A stretch of DNA of 64,000 nt from Hwangdonia seohaensis (GTDB lineage Bacteria > Bacteroidota > Bacteroidia > Flavobacteriales > Flavobacteriaceae). Location: the NCBI RefSeq assembly GCF_031932625.1, contig NZ_JAVSCK010000001.1:1-64000 (forward strand). The letters are read 5' to 3'. Shown here piece after piece: positions 1 to 8,997 of the stretch; position 1 is the first letter of the stretch, and the number at the start of each line of letters is the position of its first letter. The notes below the pieces were generated by a model that saw only the letters and a list, made by a program, of their open reading frames with translations, did no database searches and was not told the origin of the DNA. The translations under genes and the position numbers were made by a program.

Positions 1-208
1 AAAAAAACCTGAAACCCATGGCCCTGCATCCAGCCGTACTGGAAATCGGGGAGCGCCGTTGGCAAAACACGGCGGCGCCGCGGTTGTGCCCCGGGCATTT
101 GCGCGAACCGTTACTTAATGTATGCCGTATATTATGGTATCGGTGCCCTTTTTTTTTGGGGACGGCATCGACGCCGGTTTCTGCGCGGCGCCATTTGCCG
201 GCACGCCC
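1..208. other. GC-rich block of unknown nature at the left edge
   Basis: This stretch is far richer in G and C than the rest of the window. It contains several GC-palindromic patches, for example around 80-100 and 185-205. An open frame of 65 codons crosses it on the plus strand, but its composition (many Arg, Pro, Cys, Trp) and lack of recognisable domains do not look like a real protein. It runs directly into the dispersed repeat at 209-385. It may be the outer part of a longer form of that repeat, a structured RNA, or a decayed gene end. No function can be assigned. Confidence 0.35.
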
Positions 209-385
209 GCGTTAGGGATTGTAATGGAAATCCTTTTTAAAAAGAACAAGCGGTGCATTGGGCTTTAAACTGAATTTTTGCAGATTGCCACGTCGCCAAC
301 TCCTCGCAATGACGTTTTTAAAAAGATTGTATTGGAAAGCCCGACCCCGCTTCGGGAGCCTCAGCGACCAAGCGGGGGAACGCCC
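209..385 (-). repeat. Dispersed structured repeat, family 1, copy A
   Basis: Read on the minus strand, away from the porin gene, the element starts GGGCGTTCCCCC. A hairpin follows (CCCCGCTT pairing with AAGCGGGG), then GGGTCGGGCTTTC, and it ends CAATCCCTAACGC. The same start, middle and end words occur in copies at 46730-46860 and 56818-56926. The interior here differs from theirs and carries another repeat-like piece (GTCATTGCGAGGAG near 303-316, minus strand) of a kind common in many bacterial genomes. It lies about 10 bp beyond the porin stop codon. The orientation toward the gene end matches the other two copies. Confidence 0.7.
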
Positions 386-395
386 AAAAAACTGT

Positions 396-2405
396 TTACA
401 TAAAGAAATTCCACACTAATCCGAAACGCACGGTGAAGTCGCGGTACGGATTGTTTGGTGCTGCGAAATAATTGTAGCCGGTGAAGGCTGCGTTGAAATG
501 TTCGGCCTTTAAATAGATTCTGGTTTGGCGGATTTTTGCGTTTATAAAGAAATCGAACCGTGGGAAGTTGCCGTATTCCTTTTGGGTTTGCACGTAGAAT
601 TCTGCCAATAGCGGATCGTAGGCATTCATGTTATATGCCGTGAAATAGTTGAATGTTACGCCTGTTTGTAGGTACATGGCCTTTTTAAATACGTGGCTTG
701 CGTAGTATATGGTGTTGCGCGTGGTGAGCTCGGGTACGTTTAGCACCTGGTTTTCGTCTTGGGTGTTTTGGTACATTACCGTGTTGTGCAGTGCGAATTT
801 GCCAACTTTTATTTCTTTTTCCAGTTTGACCCTGAGATAGCTTATGGTTTTGTCGTTTTGAAAGGGCTTGATTGGGACGAACTCGCCGTCTGGAATTCCT
901 GTGCTGTCTCTTTTAAAATAGGTGTAATCGGTTATGGTTGAATAGTCGACCAATATACTGGCTATTTTTTTTGATTTCAATTGAAATGCGAGTTGCTGCG
1001 TTTCGGTATTGTTAAAATTGTTTCGCCAATTGTAATTTATGTGATTGCTTTGGTATAGCAGTACATTGTAATTTGGTGCTTTGGAGTTGTGGTTTATGGA
1101 TGCCGTTGCCGATAAATCGTTATTTAATTTGAAGGTGGCATGTGCTTTTATAAAGTTTCCTTCGAAATCGCCCGAAACGTTTACGCCCAATTCGCCATGC
1201 AATTCGAAGTTTTTAAAATGCTTGTGGTACTTTCCGCCTGCTGAAAACACATCGCCTTTTAACCTGTTGGTTATGTTGTTGCCATTTAATACGACCACTT
1301 TATTGTAACCGTAGTTGTAATTATTGTTACTTATATTGAATTGTAAATCGCCAAGTATATTGTTGCTATAATTTAATTGTAGTTGGTTGTATAGGTTTTC
1401 GAGGGTTACGCGGTCTCTGAATTTTGAACTTGAAAAGGCGGCACCAAAATAACTTGTATTTGCTGTTGATTGGTCGTATTGAAAGGATTTATCTTTTAGG
1501 GATATAATATGACCTATGCTTAGTTTGTTTTTTGAAAGCGAATCTTTTTTGTTAATAATATTATAGGCGTGCTCTAAATGAAAGCGTTTGCCCTTTAGAA
1601 TGTTTTCTGCATTTTCGAAATTTACTTCTAATATGGATCGGTCTAAAAACTCTGGGGTTCCGTTCTGGAAATTTTCTACCATATCGTCTCTAAGTCCTCC
1701 ATTTTCTTGGTTAAGCAAATCTTGGGTTACCATGTGTGCCCTAGCAGCGTATCGTTTGTTTTTTGTTTGGTAGTTTGTTGTGAACCTAAAATTTCCCGTA
1801 CTGGTTAACAAGTGTTGGTATTTGCCCAAAGACCGTAACCCTTTATAGGCTATTGAAAAATTTAACTGCGGTGACGTATTTACCGTAAAGAAGGAATCGG
1901 CTAGTTGCCCTTGCTCGAAAGCGGATTTGTAGAGCAATTCCGTTAATGGTGTTGGTACACGGTAATAATTAATATCTTCAACCTCCATAAAATTAAAATG
2001 TCTAGCCCGAACACCGAAACTTGGCATTAAATCCGTGTTTTCAAAATTATAGGTCAAACTGTTGTAGGTTTGCCCCAGGTTTGAAAAGGGCATTAAACCA
2101 AAATTGTCTTTTCGTAGATAATTAAATTTATATTCCTTTTGGATGGTTAAAGTGGTATCGACAAAAGTTGTATCGTTTTTGTGGGAGATTATTAAATAGT
2201 CTGATATTTTGGCTTTTTCTTCTTTAGTTTTTGGATCTAATTTATCTAAGAGATTTTTTTTAGGTTTAGGTTTACCAGATGTTTTTAAACTATCTTGAGA
2301 TTTTAAAGACACCGTGTCTGCCTCTTTTAATAACTTAGGTTTTACTTGCGCGTTTACATTGCTAAACGAAAACACTAAAAACAATACTAAAATTAATCTC
2401 ATCAT
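396..2405 (-). CDS. Putative porin, outer-membrane beta-barrel protein
   Basis: The 669-residue protein has a signal peptide (about residues 1-19, cut after NVNA). A Lys/Asp/Ser-rich linker to about residue 75 follows, then a long stretch of alternating hydrophobic residues, aromatic and Asn/Tyr-rich, ending in Phe-Phe-Met, as expected for a barrel closing strand. Sequence and length fit the Bacteroidota 'putative porin' family; the cargo is unknown. A perfect minus-strand TACTTTTG -7 box lies 18-25 bp upstream of the ATG. The gene is separated from the SusCD operon by a strong palindromic hairpin, so it is probably transcribed on its own. Confidence 0.8.
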   Translation of the reverse strand: MMRLILVLFLVFSFSNVNAQVKPKLLKEADTVSLKSQDSLKTSGKPKPKKNLLDKLDPKTKEEKAKISDYLIISHKNDTTFVDTTLTIQKEYKFNYLRKDNFGLMPFSNLGQTYNSLTYNFENTDLMPSFGVRARHFNFMEVEDINYYRVPTPLTELLYKSAFEQGQLADSFFTVNTSPQLNFSIAYKGLRSLGKYQHLLTSTGNFRFTTNYQTKNKRYAARAHMVTQDLLNQENGGLRDDMVENFQNGTPEFLDRSILEVNFENAENILKGKRFHLEHAYNIINKKDSLSKNKLSIGHIISLKDKSFQYDQSTANTSYFGAAFSSSKFRDRVTLENLYNQLQLNYSNNILGDLQFNISNNNYNYGYNKVVVLNGNNITNRLKGDVFSAGGKYHKHFKNFELHGELGVNVSGDFEGNFIKAHATFKLNNDLSATASINHNSKAPNYNVLLYQSNHINYNWRNNFNNTETQQLAFQLKSKKIASILVDYSTITDYTYFKRDSTGIPDGEFVPIKPFQNDKTISYLRVKLEKEIKVGKFALHNTVMYQNTQDENQVLNVPELTTRNTIYYASHVFKKAMYLQTGVTFNYFTAYNMNAYDPLLAEFYVQTQKEYGNFPRFDFFINAKIRQTRIYLKAEHFNAAFTGYNYFAAPNNPYRDFTVRFGLVWNFFM

Positions 2406-2422
2406 AATTTAATCTTCCGAAG

Positions 2423-2430
2423 CAAAAGTA
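2423..2430 (-). promoter_or_regulatory. Probable -7 promoter box of the porin gene
   Basis: The minus strand reads TACTTTTG, a perfect match to the Bacteroidota consensus TAnnTTTG, ending 18 bp before the porin ATG. I see no convincing -33 TTG at 18-20 bp, so this is a half-site call. Confidence 0.45.
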
Positions 2431-2454
2431 ATTATTTGAACGGTAATTTTAAGT

Positions 2455-2513
2455 AAATATTTTAAATAAAGAAAGCCGGCTAAATTAGCCGGCTTTCTTT
2501 ATTTAAAATATTT
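2455..2513. terminator. Perfect 29-bp palindrome, terminator after the SusCD-lipoprotein operon
   Basis: Each base from 2455 to 2483 pairs with its partner up to 2513 around a single central A at 2484. The core is GAAAGCCGGCTAA / TTAGCCGGCTTTC, flanked by A/T arms that give a U tract on either strand. It lies between the lipoprotein stop (2527) and the porin promoter, where an intrinsic terminator is expected. Confidence 0.8.
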
Positions 2514-2526
2514 GAGTACCTCTATA

Positions 2527-3276
2527 TTAAATAGAAATGGTAAATGATTGTGATTCTCCGGTACCATAAGCAGGCCCTCCTGAAATAACGACATTCCCGT
2601 TTTGAGATAGCTCGTAAAGTGCTCCTCCATCGCCGTAAGCATCTTCAATAGTGAATGTGTAATCACCAGAAATTAAGCAAACGTCTGTACTAAATGAAGT
2701 CAATCCATCATATCCAGTACCTGAGGCTACCACAAGCCCGTTAGCATCGTTTGTTATTGACCAACTAAGCTCTTCTGGCCAAGGATCGAACGTAAAACTA
2801 ACCGTTGTTAACTGCGGCCCTGATAAAGGGCATACCGCTGTATACTTAATGGTATGGCTATCTCTTGACGTATTAAGAAATGATCCATCATCTGGCAATG
2901 CTAAATCAAAAACCAGTGTTCTGGTTGGACCAATAGGCATTTCAATAAAATTAAAGCTAATTTCCTCTGAACCTACTGTCTCCCCTGCTGGAATAGTTAT
3001 CGTACCGCTAAAGTTATATTCAGCTGGCAAACCTGTAGATTCTGCCGCATTTAGTACAGCCGTTATTGTTCTTGCCGTATTAGACGTTGTTGTTGATTGC
3101 ACCTCTATAGCATAGGTTGTGCCCGTCTCTTCTACTTGAATATTTGCGTCTGCTTCTGCATTAAAGGAAATAGCATTTGGTATTTCTACTGGAAGTACTC
3201 CCTCTTCTTCGCAACTTACGAATGTAAACGCAAGCATCGATAAAAAAAGAAACCCGTATATTAATTTATTTTTCAT
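2527..3276 (-). CDS. SusCD-associated surface lipoprotein of unknown ligand
   Basis: The 249-residue protein has a lipoprotein signal with the acceptor Cys at residue 22 (FVSCEEE). A beta-rich region at about residues 35-150 resembles the Ig-like/Calx-beta modules of Bacteroidota surface proteins. A C-terminal domain (about 155-249) carries the Asp/Gly pattern EDAYGDGGALYEL seen in secreted proteins of this phylum. It is the third gene of the susC-susD operon, 22 bp after susD. Such third genes usually encode surface ligand-binding proteins that help load the SusCD transporter. No catalytic motif is visible, so binding is inferred only from position and architecture. Confidence 0.65.
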   Translation of the reverse strand: MKNKLIYGFLFLSMLAFTFVSCEEEGVLPVEIPNAISFNAEADANIQVEETGTTYAIEVQSTTTSNTARTITAVLNAAESTGLPAEYNFSGTITIPAGETVGSEEISFNFIEMPIGPTRTLVFDLALPDDGSFLNTSRDSHTIKYTAVCPLSGPQLTTVSFTFDPWPEELSWSITNDANGLVVASGTGYDGLTSFSTDVCLISGDYTFTIEDAYGDGGALYELSQNGNVVISGGPAYGTGESQSFTISI

Positions 3277-3298
3277 ACTTCTTTATATTTTTAGGTTA

Positions 3299-4759
3299 TT
3301 ATAGAGGATTTTGGTCCTCGTCATTAATATCAATGTTATTATCTAATTCACGTTTAGGTATTTGGAATAAGAATTCCTTTGCACCCGCGGCGTAATTGTC
3401 TTTACCAAAAGAAGCATGGTTAGAACCTGGATAATCTCTTTCTAGAGCCACATCGTTTCTTTTCATATCGAACCAAGCAAATCCTTCACCCCATAATTCT
3501 ATTCTTCTTTGTAATAGAATTTCAGCAATTAAAGCTTGACCCGTATTTGTTGATAATGTATAACCTGAATCTCTTGTGCTTACTAAATTATAAAGTACTT
3601 GTGCTGCTTGAGAATCATTGCCGTTTCTTGCTAAAGCTTCTGCTTCGATAAGATACATTTCAGCCACACGCATGTACACGTAATCACCTTCAAAAAATGT
3701 AAAATCCCTGAATTTATAATTAATGTATGTTCCATCGTCTGCAAATGCTTGTTTTCTAGAATCAGTTGCTGGAATGGCATCATATAATCTCATGTCGATT
3801 GTTTTATGTACTCCCAATAATCCTGCATAGCCTGCGTTTAAACTTGCCACTTGTGAAAAGAAAGATGCATAAACCGTTGAAGACTCATTATTAATGTCTG
3901 ATCCCCATAACCACTCTGAATTTGATATTTGCGAGAAACCTTCGTTTAACCATGCAGAAGAGCTCATTAAAGACCCTGCTGCTTTCGCTTCAGCAGCCAT
4001 TTGAGCACATTTTGTATTGTTCGTTCCTGTTTCCAACAACACTCTTGCGTAAATTCCGGCAATAATAGACTTATCTAGCTTTTCTTTAGAATCTCTAACA
4101 TATCCATCTACTGTCGCATATGCATTTTCTAAGTCTGCTATAATTAAATCGTATACTTCCTGTACACTGGCTCTTGAAGGAATTACTAAATCAGCTCCAT
4201 CATAAAGCGGTACACCAGGAGCAGATTGATTTCCTTGGTATTTGTGTTGGTATATTCTAATTAAGTTGAAATAGCTATAAGCTCTTAATGCTTGCGCTCT
4301 GCCTCGTAAATGTACTAATCTATCATCAGTAGCATCTGCTGGTATTTGAGCAACAATTGAATTTACATTTCTTATAATAGAGTAATAAAAATTCCAAATA
4401 ATTCTAGTTGTAGAGAAATCTTGGGTTCTACCTCTGTAAGCATAGTAATTTCCCATCCAATGATCAGTAACCTGTACCATATCATTAGACATTAAATCTA
4501 GACCTAGATTGATTGACATTTGACCAAAGTCGTCGTGTCTTCCACCAGTATCTTCAAAGTTTGTAGAGTATTCTCTAAAAAAGGCATATTGTCCATCTTC
4601 AACACCTGTGTTGATTGTTAAAAGCGCTTCTGGCGACGAGTTTGCCAACTCTTCTAATTGTGTTTGAGTCACATATTGTTTAGACTCTGTGTCAAGGAAT
4701 TCTTTTTCACATGAGAATAAAGCAATTGCGAATAAACTTAATAAAATTTTCTTTTTCAT
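3299..4759 (-). CDS. SusD/RagB family nutrient-binding outer-membrane lipoprotein
   Basis: The 486-residue protein has a lipoprotein signal with Cys17 (IALFSCEKEF). The helical SusD N-terminal half is followed by the C-terminal signature MRVAEMYLIEAEALARNG, then RRIELWGEGFAWFDMKR. This family forms the lid of the SusC transporter and captures oligosaccharides or peptides at the cell surface. It lies 3 bp after the susC stop codon, so the two are surely co-transcribed. No glycosidase, peptidase or sensor gene is adjacent, so the substrate cannot be named. Confidence 0.93.
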   Translation of the reverse strand: MKKKILLSLFAIALFSCEKEFLDTESKQYVTQTQLEELANSSPEALLTINTGVEDGQYAFFREYSTNFEDTGGRHDDFGQMSINLGLDLMSNDMVQVTDHWMGNYYAYRGRTQDFSTTRIIWNFYYSIIRNVNSIVAQIPADATDDRLVHLRGRAQALRAYSYFNLIRIYQHKYQGNQSAPGVPLYDGADLVIPSRASVQEVYDLIIADLENAYATVDGYVRDSKEKLDKSIIAGIYARVLLETGTNNTKCAQMAAEAKAAGSLMSSSAWLNEGFSQISNSEWLWGSDINNESSTVYASFFSQVASLNAGYAGLLGVHKTIDMRLYDAIPATDSRKQAFADDGTYINYKFRDFTFFEGDYVYMRVAEMYLIEAEALARNGNDSQAAQVLYNLVSTRDSGYTLSTNTGQALIAEILLQRRIELWGEGFAWFDMKRNDVALERDYPGSNHASFGKDNYAAGAKEFLFQIPKRELDNNIDINDEDQNPL

Positions 4760-4762
4760 AAT

Positions 4763-7700
4763 TTAAAATTTAAGGTTTAAACCAAATGTAATATTTCTTA
4801 CTAACGAGAAGTTAGTATCAGTATTAAGTCCTGTAAAACTTAATCTTGGATCATAGCCTTGTCTTTTAGACCATAAATAAACATTACCCGCATTAAGATA
4901 TATCCTTGCAGACGTTAACCCTAACTTTTCAGTAATATTATCATTTAAATTATACGATATATTTACATCTTGCAAACTCAAGTAATCAGATTCGATTAAT
5001 CTAATATTAGATGTCGCATAGTAATTTAAATCATTGTTTGGCACTACCAATGGTAAAGATGCTGTTGGATTATCAATGGTCCATGTGTTAAATACATCTT
5101 TATGTAAGTTTTCACCAGCTTCACCAGATAACAATTCTATATATGTATTGTCTCTACCGTAACCTCCAAATTGGTAAGCAAAATGTAAACCTAAACTAAA
5201 GTTTTTATAGCTAAAGCTTGTACCAAAACCACCATATAATTCAGGTAACGCGCTTTTTCCAATAAAATACTCATCGGCATCTGCCCAATCTTCTGTTACT
5301 TCTCTCTCGCCTGTTGGATTACCGTTTGTATCCAATATATCTTTATAAAATAAAGCGGCTCCATTATTAGGGTTAACCCCTGCATATTCTCTTGAGAAAT
5401 ACTCGAATTGAGATCTTCCTACTTCAAGTTCAAATGCGCCATTTTCAATAGTTTCTTTACCTTCTGGCAACTTTGTTATTTTGTTCTCGAAATGTGTTGC
5501 GTTAACATTAACAGACCAATTTACATCTTCTGATCTGAAAATATCAACATTAAGGCTTGCTTCGTAACCTACATTCTCCATATCACCTACATTCTCAGGG
5601 AAGCTTGGTAAACCAGAAGACGGCGGTTGTGGTGTGTTAAATAATAAACCTGACACATCTCTTTTAAAATACTCAGCATCCAAGGTAATTCTGTTATCAA
5701 ATAATCCAAGTTCAAAACCTGCATTAAAGTTGGTTGAAGTTTCCCAAGTTAAATCGGGATTCCCTTGGTATTGTAAACTAAGTCCAATATTACCATTATT
5801 ATTTGATACAAAGTATTGATCTTCATAAGCAATGTAGTTTCTACCAGAGTTATCAGAATATAATATTCTGTCGTTACCTTGTTGTCCGATACTTGCTTTT
5901 AGCTTAAACTCCGTTAACCAATCAGCACTGTCTAAGAATGACTCTTGAGACACTCTCCAAGCAGCTCCAGCTCCGTAAAAATCACCCCATCTATTATCAG
6001 GATGGAATACCGAAGAGGCATCTCTTCTGTAACTTGCGTTAATGAAATACTTATCACTAAAATCGTAATTTACTCTTGACAAGTACCCTTCTATACCGTA
6101 ATCGAACTCGTAGTTATTTATGTACTGAAAGTTAACACCGTAATCTAACACAGATTCATTTGGTAATAAAAACTTTGTTTTTTGTGCATCTAAATATACG
6201 AATTTCTCTTCACTTGACTCATGTCCAATTAAAACATCTACGCTATGATTACCAAAGTCCTTTTTCCAAGTTAATAACTGCTGATGTGTTACCGTAAAAT
6301 CTCTAGACGCTCTAGGAGTCGATCTACCCTCTACACCATAAGCATCTCCACCTAATGGCGTGTCATAACTTACTCTATTGTCATGGCGTAAGTCTGCAGA
6401 CACATTGTATCTAAAAGAAAAATCATTTAAAAAGTCATACTTTAAGAAAATATTTCCATTTAAGTTATCGGCCGTTCTTCTTTTAATATCCAACAATGTA
6501 GTTGCATAAGGGTTAGCAAAAGCCGCATACCTTCTAATTTGTGGTGTACCAGTTTGTCCATCACCATAGTCGAAAACATGAACTCCGTTAGTGTCTCGAA
6601 CAGGAGATCCGTCTAAATTATAACCAAATACCGGATAAATTGGTGCAATAGAACGTGTCCAAGTAAATGCACCTGCATACCCTCCTTGATCAGGAGCGTT
6701 TTGAACTGTATGTGCATAATTCATAGTACCACCAAGTGTTAGGTTTTCTTTAATTGTTTGCTCTAAAGACATATTAGCCGTAACTCTTTCAAAATTGGAT
6801 TTGATGGTATATGCTTTGTCATCTTGATGACCTAAAGAGAAATAATATTTAGAATTCTCTGAACCGCCAGAAACACTTAAAAATGTTTTGGTTGAAAATG
6901 AATTATTAAACATGTAATCGTCCCAATCATCATGGTATAATAAATTTGCGCTAGGGTTTAATTTACCCGTCGCAGGATTTATTAGCTGATCATCTGGTAC
7001 ATCATAATTATTATACCCTAAGCTATAACCTGACCCAATATTATCTTGAATCATATTAGCTGCTGCTAAATTAGCGGCATCGGTAGGTGTTTCACCAGTA
7101 GTAATCAAGAAATTCTTCATCGCTAAAAAGTGCGCCTCGTAATACATACCAGGATCTTTAATTACGTCGTAATCTTTAGTCGCTCTTGTTAAATAAGTAG
7201 TGCTAACATCTAAGTTAACAGAAACCGCATCTCTTTTCCCCTTCTTGGTTGTAATAATAATTACACCATTAGATCCCCTACTACCATATAAGGCACCAGC
7301 AGCTGCATCTTTTAGTACTGTAAAAGATTCAATATCATTTGAGTTTATTGAGTTTATATCCCCTTGAAACGGCACTCCGTTTACAACATATAAAGGCTCG
7401 CTACTTGCGTTAATAGAACCTACACCTCTAATTCTTACAGTTGGAGCAGCACCTGGTTGTCCAGAGTTATTAATAACTTGAACACCTGCAACTTTACCAA
7501 CAATACCTTGTACCACATTCGAGGTAGCAATTTTTTCCAAGGCTTCGGTTTTAACAACACCCACAGAACCTGTTAAGGCTTCTTTCTTCTGTGTACCATA
7601 AGCAACAACAACCACTTCATCTAGAGCAGCTATGTCTTCTTGCATGGAAATGTTAATTGTATTGCTTGCTCCAATAGTAGATTCAACGTTTTTCATTCCT

Positions 7701-7930
7701 ACAAACGAAAAAACCAGAACCTCTCCAGTTGAAGCTTTAATGGTATACTTACCATCAAAATCTGTTTGCGCTCCCCTAGTTGTTCCTTTAACTATTACGC
7801 TTACTCCAGGCAACGGTAAACCATCCATAGATGATGTTACTTCTCCTGAAATAGATCTCTCTTGTGCATTAGAGAATTGAATTGAAAACGCCATTATTAG
7901 CGTCAACAACCATGTCAACTTTAATTTCAT
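4763..7930 (-). CDS. SusC/RagA family TonB-linked outer-membrane transporter
   Basis: The 1055-residue protein has a signal peptide (about 1-22) and a carboxypeptidase-regulatory-like beta-sandwich domain at about 25-105 (GEVTSSMDGLPLPGVSV). The family hallmark LDEVVVVAYGTQKKE lies near residue 105. A plug domain (about 120-230, with GSRGSNGVIIITTKKG) precedes a large barrel ending NITFGLNLKF. It imports SusD-captured ligand across the outer membrane using energy from TonB-ExbBD; a tonB-exbD-exbB set lies at 30.5-32.7 kb. It is the first gene of the three-gene operon. The substrate is unknown. Confidence 0.95.
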   Translation of the reverse strand: MKLKLTWLLTLIMAFSIQFSNAQERSISGEVTSSMDGLPLPGVSVIVKGTTRGAQTDFDGKYTIKASTGEVLVFSFVGMKNVESTIGASNTINISMQEDIAALDEVVVVAYGTQKKEALTGSVGVVKTEALEKIATSNVVQGIVGKVAGVQVINNSGQPGAAPTVRIRGVGSINASSEPLYVVNGVPFQGDINSINSNDIESFTVLKDAAAGALYGSRGSNGVIIITTKKGKRDAVSVNLDVSTTYLTRATKDYDVIKDPGMYYEAHFLAMKNFLITTGETPTDAANLAAANMIQDNIGSGYSLGYNNYDVPDDQLINPATGKLNPSANLLYHDDWDDYMFNNSFSTKTFLSVSGGSENSKYYFSLGHQDDKAYTIKSNFERVTANMSLEQTIKENLTLGGTMNYAHTVQNAPDQGGYAGAFTWTRSIAPIYPVFGYNLDGSPVRDTNGVHVFDYGDGQTGTPQIRRYAAFANPYATTLLDIKRRTADNLNGNIFLKYDFLNDFSFRYNVSADLRHDNRVSYDTPLGGDAYGVEGRSTPRASRDFTVTHQQLLTWKKDFGNHSVDVLIGHESSEEKFVYLDAQKTKFLLPNESVLDYGVNFQYINNYEFDYGIEGYLSRVNYDFSDKYFINASYRRDASSVFHPDNRWGDFYGAGAAWRVSQESFLDSADWLTEFKLKASIGQQGNDRILYSDNSGRNYIAYEDQYFVSNNNGNIGLSLQYQGNPDLTWETSTNFNAGFELGLFDNRITLDAEYFKRDVSGLLFNTPQPPSSGLPSFPENVGDMENVGYEASLNVDIFRSEDVNWSVNVNATHFENKITKLPEGKETIENGAFELEVGRSQFEYFSREYAGVNPNNGAALFYKDILDTNGNPTGEREVTEDWADADEYFIGKSALPELYGGFGTSFSYKNFSLGLHFAYQFGGYGRDNTYIELLSGEAGENLHKDVFNTWTIDNPTASLPLVVPNNDLNYYATSNIRLIESDYLSLQDVNISYNLNDNITEKLGLTSARIYLNAGNVYLWSKRQGYDPRLSFTGLNTDTNFSLVRNITFGLNLKF

Positions 7931-8188
7931 ATAACAATTATTTTGAGTTAGTCAACCGCAAACATCTTAATAATATCTTAAATAAGCAAAGAAATACACT
8001 AAAAAAATGTTAACTAAAGCAATAATTAACATCTGTTCAAATGTGTACTTAATAAAAATACAGGGGTATCAATTAATATAATTTTAAAATTATTTACAAA
8101 AACTAAGAATTCAATAAGCAATATTACGTTTTTCGCATAAATCGAAATAAATTTATTATGTATGCATAATAAATAGTTGTAAAAACTA

Positions 8189-8196
8189 TAGATTTG
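8189..8196 (+). promoter_or_regulatory. Probable -7 box of rnhB
   Basis: TAGATTTG matches the Bacteroidota -7 consensus exactly and ends 15 bp before the ATG at 8212. It overlaps the alternative in-frame TTG at 8194. If this is the promoter, that TTG cannot be the start codon. Confidence 0.45.
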
Positions 8197-8211
8197 GCAA
8201 TATTTATACCC

Positions 8212-8811
8212 ATGTTGTTAAAAAACTATTCAAATAAGATATTGGAATGTGGCACAGATGAAGCCGGCCGTGGTTGTCTTGCAGGTCCCGTAACCGCTGC
8301 TGCCGTTATACTTCCCCAGGATTTTTTAAATGAAATCCTAAATGATTCCAAACAATTAAGTGAGAAAAAACGAGACTTATTACAGCCCATAATAGAAACT
8401 GAGGCCTTAACCTTTGGTGTTGCGCATATATTTGAAGACGACATAGACACCATAAATATTTTGAATGCTTCCATTTTAGCCATGCATAAATCGATAAATA
8501 AGCTAAATCGAGTTCCCGAATACATTATAGTTGATGGCAATAAATTCAAACCGTACAACAATATCCCGTTTAAAACCATAGTTAAAGGCGATAGTAAATA
8601 TTTAAGTATTGCCGCAGCTTCAGTGTTGGCAAAAACACATCGCGATTTGTATATGGATAAAATCCACGAGGAATTCCCCATGTACAATTGGAAACAAAAT
8701 AAAGGTTACCCCACCAAAGAACACCGTGAAGCCATTAAAAAATATGGTATTACCAAATACCACAGAAAATCGTTTAGGTTATTGCCCGAACAATTAAAAC
8801 TTAATATTTAG
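8212..8811 (+). CDS. rnhB: Ribonuclease HII
   Basis: This enzyme cuts the RNA strand of RNA-DNA hybrids and removes single ribonucleotides misincorporated in DNA. From the ATG at 8212 it has 199 residues, usual for the family. The N-terminal GTDEAGRGCLAGP motif carries the first catalytic Asp and Glu (residues 16-17). YIIVDGNKF and KGDSKYLSIAAASVLAKTHRD supply the remaining metal-binding Asp residues and the conserved Ser/Lys block. An in-frame TTG 18 bp upstream is rejected because it lies inside a likely promoter box. The gene is divergent from susC. Confidence 0.95.
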   Translation: MLLKNYSNKILECGTDEAGRGCLAGPVTAAAVILPQDFLNEILNDSKQLSEKKRDLLQPIIETEALTFGVAHIFEDDIDTINILNASILAMHKSINKLNRVPEYIIVDGNKFKPYNNIPFKTIVKGDSKYLSIAAASVLAKTHRDLYMDKIHEEFPMYNWKQNKGYPTKEHREAIKKYGITKYHRKSFRLLPEQLKLNI

Positions 8812-8875
8812 GTTTATTACTTTAATGCTATTCGATTTTCTATGGCATTCCACCTTTTTTAAGATGAAAAATATG

Positions 8876-8883
8876 TAGGTTTG
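8876..8883 (+). promoter_or_regulatory. Possible -7 box of the large lipoprotein gene
   Basis: TAGGTTTG matches TAnnTTTG exactly in the gap after rnhB, 114 bp upstream of the next ATG. No clear -33 TTG accompanies it. Confidence 0.3.
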
Positions 8884-8997
8884 TAGAATTAATAATTTCT
8901 TAAAGCGAAATTAATTATTAAGATTCCTGTTTTTATCGGGAATTACAGTTTCAACGAAAACCTTTTGGCTAAGCACCAAGGAATTCTTTTTTAAATA

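Noticed and set aside
18..215. 65-codon frame in the GC-rich left edge
   Set aside because: Arg/Pro/Cys/Trp-rich composition and overlap with repeat copy A suggest a chance frame in GC-rich DNA.
8194..8211. TTG start extending rnhB by six codons
   Set aside because: The TTG is part of a perfect TAGATTTG promoter box and the extension has no family similarity.
8226..8687. 153-codon open frame on the minus strand
   Set aside because: It lies wholly antisense to ribonuclease HII, which has full catalytic motifs; it is a shadow frame.
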